Assembly: GCA_934591845.1 (NCBI GenBank)
Contig: CAKTPO010000002.1
Location: forward strand, 1-64,000
Length of the DNA: 64,000 nt
Source: an uncultured Oscillospiraceae bacterium
GTDB lineage: Bacteria > Bacillota > Clostridia > Oscillospirales > Oscillospiraceae
Direction of reading: 5' to 3'
In this document: positions 24,103 through 31,914 of the stretch, in pieces
Position numbering within the stretch: the stretch's first letter is position 1
Layout of the letters: every line of letters begins with the position of its first letter
Program-made: the position numbers and the translations under genes
The notes under the pieces: generated by a model
Told to the model about the DNA's origin: nothing
Database searches by the model: none
What the model saw: only the letters and a program-made list of their open reading frames with translations

Positions 24103-24969
24103 ATGTCGATGGATGGGCTGCAAGAAAGAATTCGGAAACGGAAATGTGCGTTGATGTTGGATTTGACGGTACTTCCCGGCGCCTTGCCGAAGGACTATGG
24201 GAATGCCTCTTTTGTGGAGGGGTATTGTGCCTATATCCGCGCCCTTTTAAAGGGGCTGAAAGGCACCGTCCCCGGTGTGCGGTTTTCTGTGGGCTTCTTT
24301 TCCCTTTTGGGCGGGGAAGGACTGGCCCAACTTCCTGGCCTTACCCGGGAGGCCGGAGAACTGGGCTATTATGTCCTGCTGGAAACGCCCCAGCTGAACA
24401 GTCAGGCCCTGGCAGAGTTCACCGCCCAGACCCTTTTAGGCCCGGAAAGCCTTTACCACTGTGACGGGGTACAGATCCCTTTTTACGGGGGCAGCGATGT
24501 TTTGATGCCGTTCTTGCCTTATTGCGAAAAAGAGAAAAAAGATGTGTTTGTCTGTGTCAGAACCCCCAACCGCTCCGCACCGGAGCTGCAGGACCTGCTG
24601 ACCGGCAGCCGCCTGGTTCATATGGCCGCAGCCAACCGGGTGAGCCGGTACGCCCAGGGACTTCAAGGAAAATACGGCTATGCCCGGGTGGGGCTGCTGG
24701 CTTCCGCAGGGGCGGCGGACAGTCTGCGCAGTCTCCGGGAAAAATATCCGGGGCTGTTCCTGCTGGCAGACGGTCTGGATTATCCCAGTGCCAACCTTAA
24801 AAATGTCTCCCTGGCCTTTGACAAGCTGGGCAGAGGTGCCGCCTACTGCGCCGGAGAAATGGTCACCCTGGCCTGGCGGCAGAAACCGGACATGGACCCG
24901 GTGGAAGCAGCCCTGGCAGAAGTTAGGCGGCAGCAAAAGGGCCTGGGGCGGTATATAACATTTTTATAA
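24103..24969 (+). CDS. OMP decarboxylase-like protein lacking the catalytic residues
   Basis: 288 residues. The N-terminus (MSMDGLQERIRKRKC) and the second half (PFYGGSDVLMPFLPYCEKE, VFVCVRTPNRSAPELQDL, KYGYARVGLLASA) align by eye with type-2 orotidine 5'-phosphate decarboxylases (pyrF). The catalytic DxKxxD motif, expected in GYYVLLETPQLNSQ, reads E94-T-P96-Q-L-N99, so the catalytic Lys and second Asp are gone; the other conserved Lys (AVKPQ) is Ser in VRFSVGF. Such a protein cannot decarboxylate OMP by the known mechanism. It has good composition and a strong ribosome binding site (GGAGG), so it is expressed and not decaying. It could be a regulatory or binding paralogue; the function is unknown. 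Confidence 0.75.
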   Translation: MSMDGLQERIRKRKCALMLDLTVLPGALPKDYGNASFVEGYCAYIRALLKGLKGTVPGVRFSVGFFSLLGGEGLAQLPGLTREAGELGYYVLLETPQLNSQALAEFTAQTLLGPESLYHCDGVQIPFYGGSDVLMPFLPYCEKEKKDVFVCVRTPNRSAPELQDLLTGSRLVHMAAANRVSRYAQGLQGKYGYARVGLLASAGAADSLRSLREKYPGLFLLADGLDYPSANLKNVSLAFDKLGRGAAYCAGEMVTLAWRQKPDMDPVEAALAEVRRQQKGLGRYITFL

Positions 24970-24981
24970 TGGAATACAAGG

Positions 24982-25012
24982 GCCGGTGTATCGTGATTTC
25001 CGATACACCGGC
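24982..25012. terminator. Bidirectional terminator
   Basis: A 12-bp perfect stem GCCGGTGTATCG / CGATACACCGGC between the convergent decarboxylase-like and lipoprotein genes. Confidence 0.8.
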
Positions 25013-25017
25013 TAAAA

Positions 25018-25620
25018 TCATTGGCCTCCGTCAATATCGCCGGTCAGTTCCTGCAATACAACAGCTTCGGGGATAACTTCTTTCAGAGAGTCCACAAAAG
25101 ATGATTGCGTTTTCGGGACAGTCTCAAATGAGGACATCACTTGATCTGTGATTTGTTCCTCCATTTCGTCACTCAACACATCTTTGTCAAACCACAGATG
25201 GTAGACATACCCCTCTTTTTCAAAGAAATGATGATAAAAATGCCGTTGTTCTCCCGTCACATCGTCATTTCTTGTCAGCGTTACACCGACCTTCGGGTCA
25301 TCGCCCCCACCGGCAAAGGCGATGAACTCCACATTGTTGGTCTTGTGAATTTCCTCTTGCAGGTACTTCATAATTTTTGAAGTACCTTTGCTGCTTAAAT
25401 CTTTCTTGCGCAGCTGCGTGATCAGAAGGCCGCCCACCGTTGTGCCGTCCTCGTCCCGGACAAAATCGCAGCAGTCCTCGGACGGATAGGCTGCGCTGTA
25501 TCCTTCCGGCAGCGCCAGGGAATAGTCCTTCATGCTGGGAGGAGGCGCTTTCTTGGTACAGCCGCAGCATACCCCCAGGGTCATGGCGAACAATGTAAGG
25601 AATATGTAGAATTTCTTCAC
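25018..25620 (-). CDS. Lipoprotein of unknown function
   Basis: 200 residues starting at a GTG with GGAGGG eight bases upstream. The signal peptide ends in a lipobox-like GVCCGC. The mature part is a single alpha/beta domain with a His/Phe-rich strand (QRHFYHHFFEKEGYVYHLWFD) and a helix near the C-terminus (DEMEEQITDQVMSSFETV), reminiscent of PsbP/DUF-type extracellular domains in which a protein is compared to SD-type stress sensors, but I cannot place it. It has its own promoter. Confidence 0.75.
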   Translation of the reverse strand: MKKFYIFLTLFAMTLGVCCGCTKKAPPPSMKDYSLALPEGYSAAYPSEDCCDFVRDEDGTTVGGLLITQLRKKDLSSKGTSKIMKYLQEEIHKTNNVEFIAFAGGGDDPKVGVTLTRNDDVTGEQRHFYHHFFEKEGYVYHLWFDKDVLSDEMEEQITDQVMSSFETVPKTQSSFVDSLKEVIPEAVVLQELTGDIDGGQ

Positions 25621-25708
25621 TTTTGTTACCCTCCATTTCTTTGCATTCGGAAGATCCCGATTTTGCGCGGATTCAATGGGTTTAAACGGCTATGAAATAT
25701 CGATCTTT

Positions 25709-25737
25709 ATTATAAAGGAATATGCAACAAAAGTCAA
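25709..25737 (-). promoter_or_regulatory. Promoter of the lipoprotein gene
   Basis: TTGACT, 17 bp, TATAAT, about 90 bp upstream of the GTG start. Confidence 0.8.
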
Positions 25738-25862
25738 TTACAAGCACTTTAAGCTTTCCTTAAATCAGTTGTTTCCAACTACCTTCTCCTGCCTTTTTAG
25801 AATCCCTGGCCAGCGGGCGCAAAAGTTCCGGGACCGGCGTGGCCGTCAGTCCCGGATGTTTT

Positions 25863-26147
25863 TTATCGGTTTGTCTTTGCCCCGTTGGCGGTTTCACCGG
25901 TGGGGGCGGTGGCGGGTTGGGTGCCGTTTTCCGTTGGCCGGTCACCGGGTTCCGTGATCAGGGGCCCGTTGCCGTTTTCTGTGGTGGGCGTGGTGGCGGG
26001 ATGGGTGGTAGGCGCAGTGGTTGCCTGGGTGGTGGGGGCCGTGGTTGTGGGTGCGGTGGTTGCGGGGGTGTTATTCCCCCGACAGGCGGATAAAAGCACC
26101 AGAACCAGTGCCAAGGGGAAAATCAACTGAATTCGCTTTTTCATCAT
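25863..26147 (-). CDS. Short Thr/Pro-rich lipoprotein
   Basis: 94 residues: a lipoprotein signal peptide with lipobox LLSAC, then a mature part made almost only of Thr, Pro, Ala and Asn (PTTTAPTTQATTAPTTHP) and a Gly/Glu/Asn tail. There is no folded domain; it looks like a cell-wall spacer or the stub of a longer protein whose C-terminal domain was lost. GGAGG precedes the ATG at 26,147; the second ATG just after it is possible. It is followed by a weak hairpin (CCGGGAC/GTCCCGG, 25,811-25,855). Confidence 0.55.
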   Translation of the reverse strand: MMKKRIQLIFPLALVLVLLSACRGNNTPATTAPTTTAPTTQATTAPTTHPATTPTTENGNGPLITEPGDRPTENGTQPATAPTGETANGAKTNR

Positions 26148-26243
26148 TTGTCTCCTCCAAATCATATGAATTCAGGGGTATTATTGCCATAAAAACCTGT
26201 TTTACGCAGGAAAAAAACGGGGGCTAAAAAGATTTTTTTATAG

Positions 26244-26272
26244 TTGCTATTTTTGTTGTTTGATTGTATAAT
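26244..26272 (+). promoter_or_regulatory. Promoter of the ferredoxin gene
   Basis: TTGCTA, 17 bp, TATAAT. Confidence 0.8.
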
Positions 26273-26311
26273 AACTCTGCGCAACACAAAAACAAAAAGG
26301 GGAGTACCGCA

Positions 26312-26698
26312 ATGAAAAAGCTTACTGTCAAGAAAGACGTCGCCTGTATGGCATGTCTGGAGTGCGTTCGTGCCTGTTCTACTGCTTTCTATAAGGAGTT
26401 CAACGAGGATTACAGCTGCATTCGCATTGTCGCCAAGGGAGATGGCGCAAAGCCCAATGTCTGCATCCAGTGCGGCAAGTGCATGAAGGCCTGCGAACAC
26501 GAGGCCATCACCCAGAATCCCAAGACCGGTGTTTACATGATCAACAAGAAGAACTGCGTTGGCTGCGGCAAGTGTGTTGAGGTTTGCCCCATGAAGGTCA
26601 TGGTCCTCAAGCCTGAGAATCCCGCCTCCAAGTGCATCGCCTGCGGCATCTGCGCCAAGGCCTGCCCCATGGGCATTCTGGAAGTCGTCGAGAAGTAA
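26312..26698 (+). CDS. Polyferredoxin with four [4Fe-4S] motifs
   Basis: 128 residues with four CxxCxxCxxxC motifs: C12-15-18-22, C51-54-57-61, C82-85-88-92 and C108-111-114-118. The last Cys of motifs 3 and 4 is followed by Pro as in clostridial ferredoxins; in motifs 1 and 2 it is followed by Ser and Glu. This is the layout of HycB/CooF-type electron-transfer subunits that normally partner a hydrogenase, CO dehydrogenase or an aldehyde oxidoreductase, but no partner gene is adjacent: the gene stands alone with its own promoter and terminator. It probably shuttles electrons in the cytoplasm. AGGGGAG precedes the ATG. Confidence 0.92.
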   Translation: MKKLTVKKDVACMACLECVRACSTAFYKEFNEDYSCIRIVAKGDGAKPNVCIQCGKCMKACEHEAITQNPKTGVYMINKKNCVGCGKCVEVCPMKVMVLKPENPASKCIACGICAKACPMGILEVVEK

Positions 26699-26705
26699 TT
26701 CCTAC

Positions 26706-26743
26706 GGCAATTGGGCCTCCTTCCGGCGGCCCAATTGCCCTCT
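26706..26743 (+). terminator. Terminator of the ferredoxin gene
   Basis: A 12-bp perfect stem GGCAATTGGGCC / GGCCCAATTGCC, then CTCTTT. Confidence 0.85.
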
Positions 26744-26809
26744 TTGACAGCTGGGTCTCCCCTAAAACCCTGACTGACAAACGCAATTTATGAATTTCGG
26801 AGGAAAACA

Positions 26810-27940
26810 ATGAGCAAAGGCGGATATTTTTTGGCCCCAAAGCCTGAAAAGAAAAGAAAAACCTGGGTCGTGGTCGTTTCCGTGATCCTGGCGGTGGTCA
26901 TTTTGATCGGTGGCTTGGGTACCTGGTTTGTGATTTCTAAAATGAACAAGATCCAGCGGGCGGAGAAAGGCGATAACAACCTTTCCGCAGATGATTTGAG
27001 CAATATGCTGGTAGAAGATCCAACGGAGCCGGAGGAAACCACCCTGCCTACGGAAACCACGGAGCCCGAGGAAACAAAGCCCAACTATGGCAAAACCGGT
27101 AAGGTCATCAATGTCCTGCTTATCGGTCAGGATGCCCGGGAAGGGGAAGACAGCAAAAACGCCGACACCATGCTTTTGGTCACCGTCAATAAGGAGACCA
27201 AGAAGATCAACATGACTTCCTTCCAGCGGGACACTCTGGTGGTGATCCCCAAGGTTTATGATACCAACGGCAACCCCCATGACGGCCGCACCAAAATGAC
27301 CCTGGCCTATGCCCTGGGCTATAAGTGGGGCGGCGACCTGGGTGCCATGGAGATCATCGATAAGGTCATCGAGCGGAACTTCGGTGCCATTGTGGATAAG
27401 AACATCGAAGTAGATATGGACGCTTTCGATGCCTGCATCAACGCCCTCCACGGCGTGGACATTGAGCTCAACGCCGACGAGGTCAAGTACCTGAACGACT
27501 ACTTCAAGGATTACCCGGACCGGGTCTACAAAGAGGGTGTCAACAAGCTGGATGGCTGGGCTGCGGAAATGTACGCCCGTACCCGTCACTCCACCAATGC
27601 CGACAACGACTTTAACCGGACCAACCGGCAAAGAGCCGTGGTGGCTGCGGTGCTGGATAAGGTAAAGTCCATGAGCCTGCTGGAAATCAATGCCCTGGTA
27701 GACCAGCTCCTGCCCATGGTGCTGACGGATATGTCCAATGCGGACATTACCACCTATGTCACGGAGCTTCTGCCCCTGCTGCCTGAAATGACCCTGGAAT
27801 CTCTCCAGTGCCCCAACAAGGAAATGGATATGTACGGCAAGGTCATTGACTTGTTCAGCAACGGCGAACAGCACGCTGTCCTGTATTTTGACGAAAACAA
27901 GGCCAAGTCCATGGTAACGGCCATTACCGAAGCCGATTGA
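26810..27940 (+). CDS. LytR-CpsA-Psr (LCP) family glycopolymer ligase
   Basis: 376 residues. A short basic cytoplasmic part, one membrane helix (about 18-42) and a Thr/Pro/Glu linker (DPTEPEETTLPTETTEPEE) lead to the LCP catalytic domain: INVLLIGQDARE, NADTMLLVTVN, the SFQRDTLVVIP motif, and YARTRHSTNADNDFNRTNRQRAV with the Arg residues that bind the lipid pyrophosphate. The enzyme attaches wall teichoic acid or other polymers to peptidoglycan outside the membrane. GGAGG precedes the ATG. It ends in a strong terminator. Confidence 0.94.
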   Translation: MSKGGYFLAPKPEKKRKTWVVVVSVILAVVILIGGLGTWFVISKMNKIQRAEKGDNNLSADDLSNMLVEDPTEPEETTLPTETTEPEETKPNYGKTGKVINVLLIGQDAREGEDSKNADTMLLVTVNKETKKINMTSFQRDTLVVIPKVYDTNGNPHDGRTKMTLAYALGYKWGGDLGAMEIIDKVIERNFGAIVDKNIEVDMDAFDACINALHGVDIELNADEVKYLNDYFKDYPDRVYKEGVNKLDGWAAEMYARTRHSTNADNDFNRTNRQRAVVAAVLDKVKSMSLLEINALVDQLLPMVLTDMSNADITTYVTELLPLLPEMTLESLQCPNKEMDMYGKVIDLFSNGEQHAVLYFDENKAKSMVTAITEAD

Positions 27941-27946
27941 CTTAAT

Positions 27947-27978
27947 AACGCCGCCGTGTTCATACCGGCGGCGTTTTT
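27947..27978 (+). terminator. Terminator of the LCP gene
   Basis: AACGCCGCCG and CGGCGGCGTT followed by TTT. Confidence 0.85.
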
Positions 27979-27993
27979 GAAAAGGAGCGACCT

Positions 27994-28374
27994 ATGAATC
28001 ATCTTTTGATGTACAATATTCCGGAGAAAAAAGCCGGGATCATTCGGGCCATTGCGCTGCGCCACGGATTTAGAACCCGGGTGGTGGGGCCGGAGGAATT
28101 TGGCTATAGTGTCGGTGCCCTGGCAGGGCTCCCCGAGACCCAGGTTCAGGGGGATGGGGCAGCCTTTACCGATGAAATGCTGGTGCTCTGCGGTGTGGAA
28201 GGCAGAGCCTTCCATAGCTTCCTGGCCCAACTCCGGGAAAAGAAAGTCCCCGTGGCACTGAAAGCGGTGCTGACGGAGCACAACGCATTCTGGACCTCCT
28301 CAAAGCTCCATGAATCTCTGGTTCAGGAGTCGGAAATGCTGAAAAACGCCGGGAAAAGTGTCCACAACCAATAA
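27994..28374 (+). CDS. DUF3783 family protein
   Basis: 126 residues. The DUF3783 pattern is seen in the N-terminal strand (HLLMYNIPEKKAGIIRAIALRHG), the central LVLCGVEGRAFHSFLAQLREKKVPVALKAVLTEHN block (quoted here in parts of the family signature) and the helix with W and S that follows. The family is small, cytoplasmic and of unknown function in Clostridia. AAAGGAG precedes the ATG. Confidence 0.85.
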   Translation: MNHLLMYNIPEKKAGIIRAIALRHGFRTRVVGPEEFGYSVGALAGLPETQVQGDGAAFTDEMLVLCGVEGRAFHSFLAQLREKKVPVALKAVLTEHNAFWTSSKLHESLVQESEMLKNAGKSVHNQ

Positions 28375-28386
28375 AAAAACACGGAA

Positions 28387-28436
28387 GCTGCCGTGAAACG
28401 GAAACCCTTATGGGTCGTTTCACGGCGGCTTTTTTT
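28387..28436 (+). terminator. Long terminator between DUF3783 and spoIIIAA
   Basis: GCTGCCGTGAAACG and CGTTTCACGGCGGC with an inner ACCC/GGGT pair, followed by seven T. It isolates the spoIIIA operon from upstream transcription. Confidence 0.9.
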
Positions 28437-28487
28437 ACGGATACCCCGGCAGGCGATGACATAGAGTGGACAAAGGAGGCGATGGCA

Positions 28488-29393
28488 TTGGACCCTTCCT
28501 GGCAGTCGTTTTTGGCGGTTCTGCCCCCGTGGATGCAGGAGCCGGTGGACCGGTTGGGGCGGGACAGCCTTTCCCAGCTGCGGCTTCGTCTGGGCCAGCC
28601 CCCCAGGTTGGAGTTTTTTCAGGGAACCTGGCTTTTGAGCCGGAGCGTGACGGAGGGGGACTTGGAACATTGCATCAATGCGGCCAGCCGTTATTCCCCC
28701 TGGTCTCAGGATTCTGCCAGACAGGGATATCTGACAGTAGAAGGGGGCCACCGGATCGGTGTCTGCGGCCGAACGGTGGTAAAAAACGGTCAGGTAACAG
28801 GCTTTCAGGCGGTGACCTCCCTGTGCCTTCGGGTGGCCCGGGACATAGAAGGCCTGGTGGGCCCGGAGTGCGCCGACTGGGGTTCCATCCTGATCATTGG
28901 TGCCCCGGGATGGGGAAAAACCACCCTGCTGCGGGAGGTGTGCCGGGTGCTGGCCCAGGCGCATTCCGTAGGGGTGGTGGACGAGCGTGGAGAGTTGTTC
29001 CCAAAAGGCTTTTCCCGAGGCCGGGGGCTGGACGTGCTCTCCGGCTGCGGAAAAGAAATCGGCATGGAAATGGTTCTTAGAACCATGGCACCGGACTATA
29101 TTGCGGTAGACGAGATCACGGCGAAGGCCGATGCCCTGGCTCTGCGGCAGGCTGTGGGCTGCGGCGTGGGGCTGTTGGCAACGGCCCACGCCGAGAACTT
29201 TACAGACCTTTCCTCCAGACCCTGCTACAAGGGTCTGACGGAGAAGGGCATCTTTGATACGGTTTTGGTTTTGAAGCGGGACAAGACCTACCACAGGGAA
29301 AGGATGGAAACATGGAGTACAAATGGTTTGGAGCGATCCTGGTCATCGGCGGCTGTGGCGGCTTCGGCTTCGCCCTGGCAAAAGATGCCATGA
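28488..29393 (+). CDS. spoIIIAA: Stage III sporulation protein AA
   Basis: 301 residues from a TTG at 28,488: AAGGAGG has ideal spacing to this TTG, but only two bases to the ATG at 28,482, which would add two residues. AAA ATPase of the secretion-superfamily type with Walker A (IGAPGWGKTT), Walker B-like VVDERGE and VDEITAKAD. It powers the SpoIIIA-SpoIIQ channel between mother cell and forespore. Its last 82 bp overlap spoIIIAB, longer than the usual few bases, giving the C-terminal tail ERMETWSTNGLERSW, which does not look conserved. Confidence 0.93.
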   Translation: MDPSWQSFLAVLPPWMQEPVDRLGRDSLSQLRLRLGQPPRLEFFQGTWLLSRSVTEGDLEHCINAASRYSPWSQDSARQGYLTVEGGHRIGVCGRTVVKNGQVTGFQAVTSLCLRVARDIEGLVGPECADWGSILIIGAPGWGKTTLLREVCRVLAQAHSVGVVDERGELFPKGFSRGRGLDVLSGCGKEIGMEMVLRTMAPDYIAVDEITAKADALALRQAVGCGVGLLATAHAENFTDLSSRPCYKGLTEKGIFDTVLVLKRDKTYHRERMETWSTNGLERSWSSAAVAASASPWQKMP

Positions 29394-29824
29394 ACCAGGA
29401 ACGGCTGCTGCGGCAACTGCTGGAAAACCTGGATTTTATGGAAAGCGAAATACAGTATCGACTCACCGCCCTGCCGGAGCTCTTTCAGCTCTGCGGCCTG
29501 CGTTCCGGCGGAGTTTTGCGGCGGCTGTTCCTGGATTTATCCGGGGAGCTGGACAAGCGCAATGCCCCCAGGGTGGAGCAGTGCCTGCGCACCGTGCTGG
29601 ACAGGCATCCTTCCATCCCCCGGCGCATCCGGGTGGCCCTTTACCAGCTGGGGAAATCCCTGGGCCGCTTTGATTTGCCGGGGCAGCTGAAAGGCATTGA
29701 GGGAGCAAAAAACTGCTGCAAACGGGAGCTTCGGGAGCTGGAACGGAACCGGGAAGAACGGCTGCGAAGCTACCGGACTCTGGGCCTGTGCGCCGGGGCG
29801 GCCCTGGCGGTGCTGCTGCTGTGA
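29312..29824 (+). CDS. spoIIIAB: Stage III sporulation protein AB
   Basis: 170 residues: an N-terminal membrane helix (WFGAILVIGGCGGFGFALA), a helical cytoplasmic body similar to GspF/pilus platform proteins (ENLDFMESEIQYRLTALPELF) and a C-terminal membrane helix. It acts with SpoIIIAA in the mother-cell membrane. AGGGAAAGG lies upstream of the ATG. It starts well inside spoIIIAA. Confidence 0.93.
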   Translation: MEYKWFGAILVIGGCGGFGFALAKDAMNQERLLRQLLENLDFMESEIQYRLTALPELFQLCGLRSGGVLRRLFLDLSGELDKRNAPRVEQCLRTVLDRHPSIPRRIRVALYQLGKSLGRFDLPGQLKGIEGAKNCCKRELRELERNREERLRSYRTLGLCAGAALAVLLL

Positions 29825-29826
29825 CC

Positions 29827-30021
29827 ATGGAAATTGATTTGATTTTCAAAATCGCCGCCATTGGCATCATCGTCTCCATCCTCAATCAGGTGCTCTCCCG
29901 TTCCGGCAGGGAGGAGCAGGCGACCATGACCACATTGGCGGGGCTTGTGGTGGTGCTGATGATCATTGCCCAGAAAATAGCGGAACTGTTCGATTTGGTC
30001 AAGACCCTTTTTGATTTCTGA
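29827..30021 (+). CDS. spoIIIAC: Stage III sporulation protein AC
   Basis: 64 residues with two transmembrane helices (LIFKIAAIGIIVSILNQVL and MTTLAGLVVVLMIIAQKIAEL). The start MEIDLIF lies two bases after the spoIIIAB stop; the longer frame upstream is inside spoIIIAB. It is translationally coupled to spoIIIAD by TGATG overlap. Confidence 0.92.
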   Translation: MEIDLIFKIAAIGIIVSILNQVLSRSGREEQATMTTLAGLVVVLMIIAQKIAELFDLVKTLFDF

Positions 30022-30416
30022 TGGAGCTATACTGGAAAGCCGTGGGCCTGGTTCTGGTAGCGGTGCTGTTGGAACTGGCACTAAAAAAGCAGCAAAAGGA
30101 TTATGGGGCTTTGCTGACAGTGGCAGTCATCATCATGGCCTCAGGGGCTGTCTTGCAGCTGCTAAAGCCTGTACAGGCCCTTTTGCAGGAATTGCAGCAG
30201 GTGGGAAACCTGAACCCTGAAAATGTAGAGCTGCTGCTAAAGGCGGTGGGACTGGGCTTTTCGGCGGAAATCGGGAGCCTGGTCTGTTCCGATGGGGGAA
30301 ACGAGGCCCTGGGCCGGATGATCCGGTTTCTGGGCACGGCGGCGATCCTGTGCCTGTCGGTGCCCCTGTTTTCGGCGCTGCTGTCCTGCGTGGTGGAAAT
30401 GGTGGGGGTGGCATGA
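30021..30416 (+). CDS. spoIIIAD: Stage III sporulation protein AD
   Basis: 131 residues, about three to four membrane helices, with the family motif RFLGTAAILCLSVPLFSALL near the end and an acidic/hydrophobic middle. Together with AC it resembles the small integral subunits of secretion systems. It overlaps the preceding and following genes by one and four bases. Confidence 0.92.
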   Translation: MELYWKAVGLVLVAVLLELALKKQQKDYGALLTVAVIIMASGAVLQLLKPVQALLQELQQVGNLNPENVELLLKAVGLGFSAEIGSLVCSDGGNEALGRMIRFLGTAAILCLSVPLFSALLSCVVEMVGVA

Positions 30417-31450
30417 GAAAGCTTGTTTTAGCGCTTCTGCTAATCGTCCTGCTGGTGCAGCCGGTCTTCGGGGAAATTGCGGCCCCTCAGGTGCCGGAGG
30501 CAGGTCGGAAGCTGATGCCCCGGGAGACTGAGAATTTTTCCCAGGGCCTGCGGCACATTCTAAAGGAACTGCTGCCCATTCTCCGGCCGGAGCTGGACCA
30601 GGGGCTGCGGACAGGCCTGGGGCTGGTCTGCGTGTGTCTGCTCCTGTCCTTGCTACGGACTATGGATATGGGAACGGCTAAAATCGGGAATGTGGTGGGA
30701 GCCGTCAGCATTGCGGGGCTGCTTTTTGGCAACGCCCAGGCCATGATCCGCCTGGGGGCGGATACGGTAACGCAAATGAGCGAATATGAAAAGCTCCTGT
30801 TACCGGCGGCCACGGCGGCCATGGCGGCCCAGGGAGGGCTAAACTCCGCCACGGCCCTTTACGCCGGTTCCGCCCTGTTCAATACGGTGCTTTCTGCCCT
30901 CCTGGGGCGGCTGCTGCTTCCGGTGCAATATCTCTATCTTGCCGCCGCCACCGCCGGGGCAGCCCTGGGAGGAGACAGCCTTAAAAACCTAAAAAACACC
31001 ATGAAAGACCTGATTTTGTGGTGTCTCAAAACATTGCTGTCCCTGTTTACGGCCTACTTAGGAATCACCGGCGTGGTCAGCGGTACTACCGATGCAGCAG
31101 TGGTCAAGGCAACCAAAACGACCATCTCCACGGTGGTCCCCATTGTAGGCGGCATTCTTTCCGATGCCTCCGAGGCGGTGCTGGTGGGCACGGGGCTGCT
31201 GCGCAATGCCCTGGGGATCTATGGAATTCTGGCCATTTTATCGGTTTTTCTTGGGTCTTTCGGAAAAATCGGCATCCAGTATTTGATTCTGAAGGCGGCG
31301 GCGGGCCTGTGCGGTATCTATGGCAGCAAGCAGGATACGGAGCTTATTGATGACTTTTCCCAGGTGATGCGGATGCTCCTGGGGATGACCGGCGGCATGT
31401 GTCTGCTGCTGCTGGTCAGTTCCGTTTGCTTTCTCAAGGGGGTGGGATGA
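30413..31450 (+). CDS. spoIIIAE: Stage III sporulation protein AE
   Basis: 345 residues. An N-terminal signal-like helix (LVLALLLIVLLVQPVFG) is followed by a soluble part and six or so transmembrane segments from about 80 on, ending LLGMTGGMCLLLLVSSVCFL. The central motif ITGVVSGTTDAAVVKATKTTIS is characteristic of AE. ATGA overlap with spoIIIAD sets the start. Confidence 0.94.
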   Translation: MRKLVLALLLIVLLVQPVFGEIAAPQVPEAGRKLMPRETENFSQGLRHILKELLPILRPELDQGLRTGLGLVCVCLLLSLLRTMDMGTAKIGNVVGAVSIAGLLFGNAQAMIRLGADTVTQMSEYEKLLLPAATAAMAAQGGLNSATALYAGSALFNTVLSALLGRLLLPVQYLYLAAATAGAALGGDSLKNLKNTMKDLILWCLKTLLSLFTAYLGITGVVSGTTDAAVVKATKTTISTVVPIVGGILSDASEAVLVGTGLLRNALGIYGILAILSVFLGSFGKIGIQYLILKAAAGLCGIYGSKQDTELIDDFSQVMRMLLGMTGGMCLLLLVSSVCFLKGVG

Positions 31451-31914
31451 TGGCAAGCCGCTATGTGCTGTCCCTGATCACCGCCGCTTTGCTGGGTGGA
31501 ATCATTACTGGCATCTTCCCCGGGGGCAGCTGCGGAAAGCTTTTAAGGCTTCTGTGCGGGGTGTTCCTCTTGGCGGCGGTTCTGCGGCCCTTGGGGAAGT
31601 TGGAACTTCCGGACCTGGAGCTTTGGCTGTCTCAGCAGGATTTGGATGCCCAGGCGGCGGTGGCGGATGGGCTGGATTTTGCCCAGGCGCAAAAGCGGCA
31701 GGTCATATCCCAACGGCTGGAAGCATATATCTTGGATAAAGCGGCGGAGTTGGGAATGGACATTGGGGTGGAGCTGACCCTTGATAAAACCCACTGTCCC
31801 CAGGCTGCGCTGCTGACAGGCAGCGTTTCGCAGTCCCAGCGGGAGCGCCTGGGGGAGATTCTGGAAACAGAGTTGGGAATTCCAAAGGAGTGTCAACATT
31901 GGCAGGAAGATTAA
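31447..31914 (+). CDS. spoIIIAF: Stage III sporulation protein AF
   Basis: 155 residues: two membrane helices (about 5-25 and 32-50) then a soluble ring-building-motif-like domain (EAYILDKAAELGMDIGVELTL). The start ATG at 31,447 overlaps the AE stop in ATGA; a second ATG follows directly. It overlaps the start of spoIIIAG. Confidence 0.9.
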   Translation: MMASRYVLSLITAALLGGIITGIFPGGSCGKLLRLLCGVFLLAAVLRPLGKLELPDLELWLSQQDLDAQAAVADGLDFAQAQKRQVISQRLEAYILDKAAELGMDIGVELTLDKTHCPQAALLTGSVSQSQRERLGEILETELGIPKECQHWQED

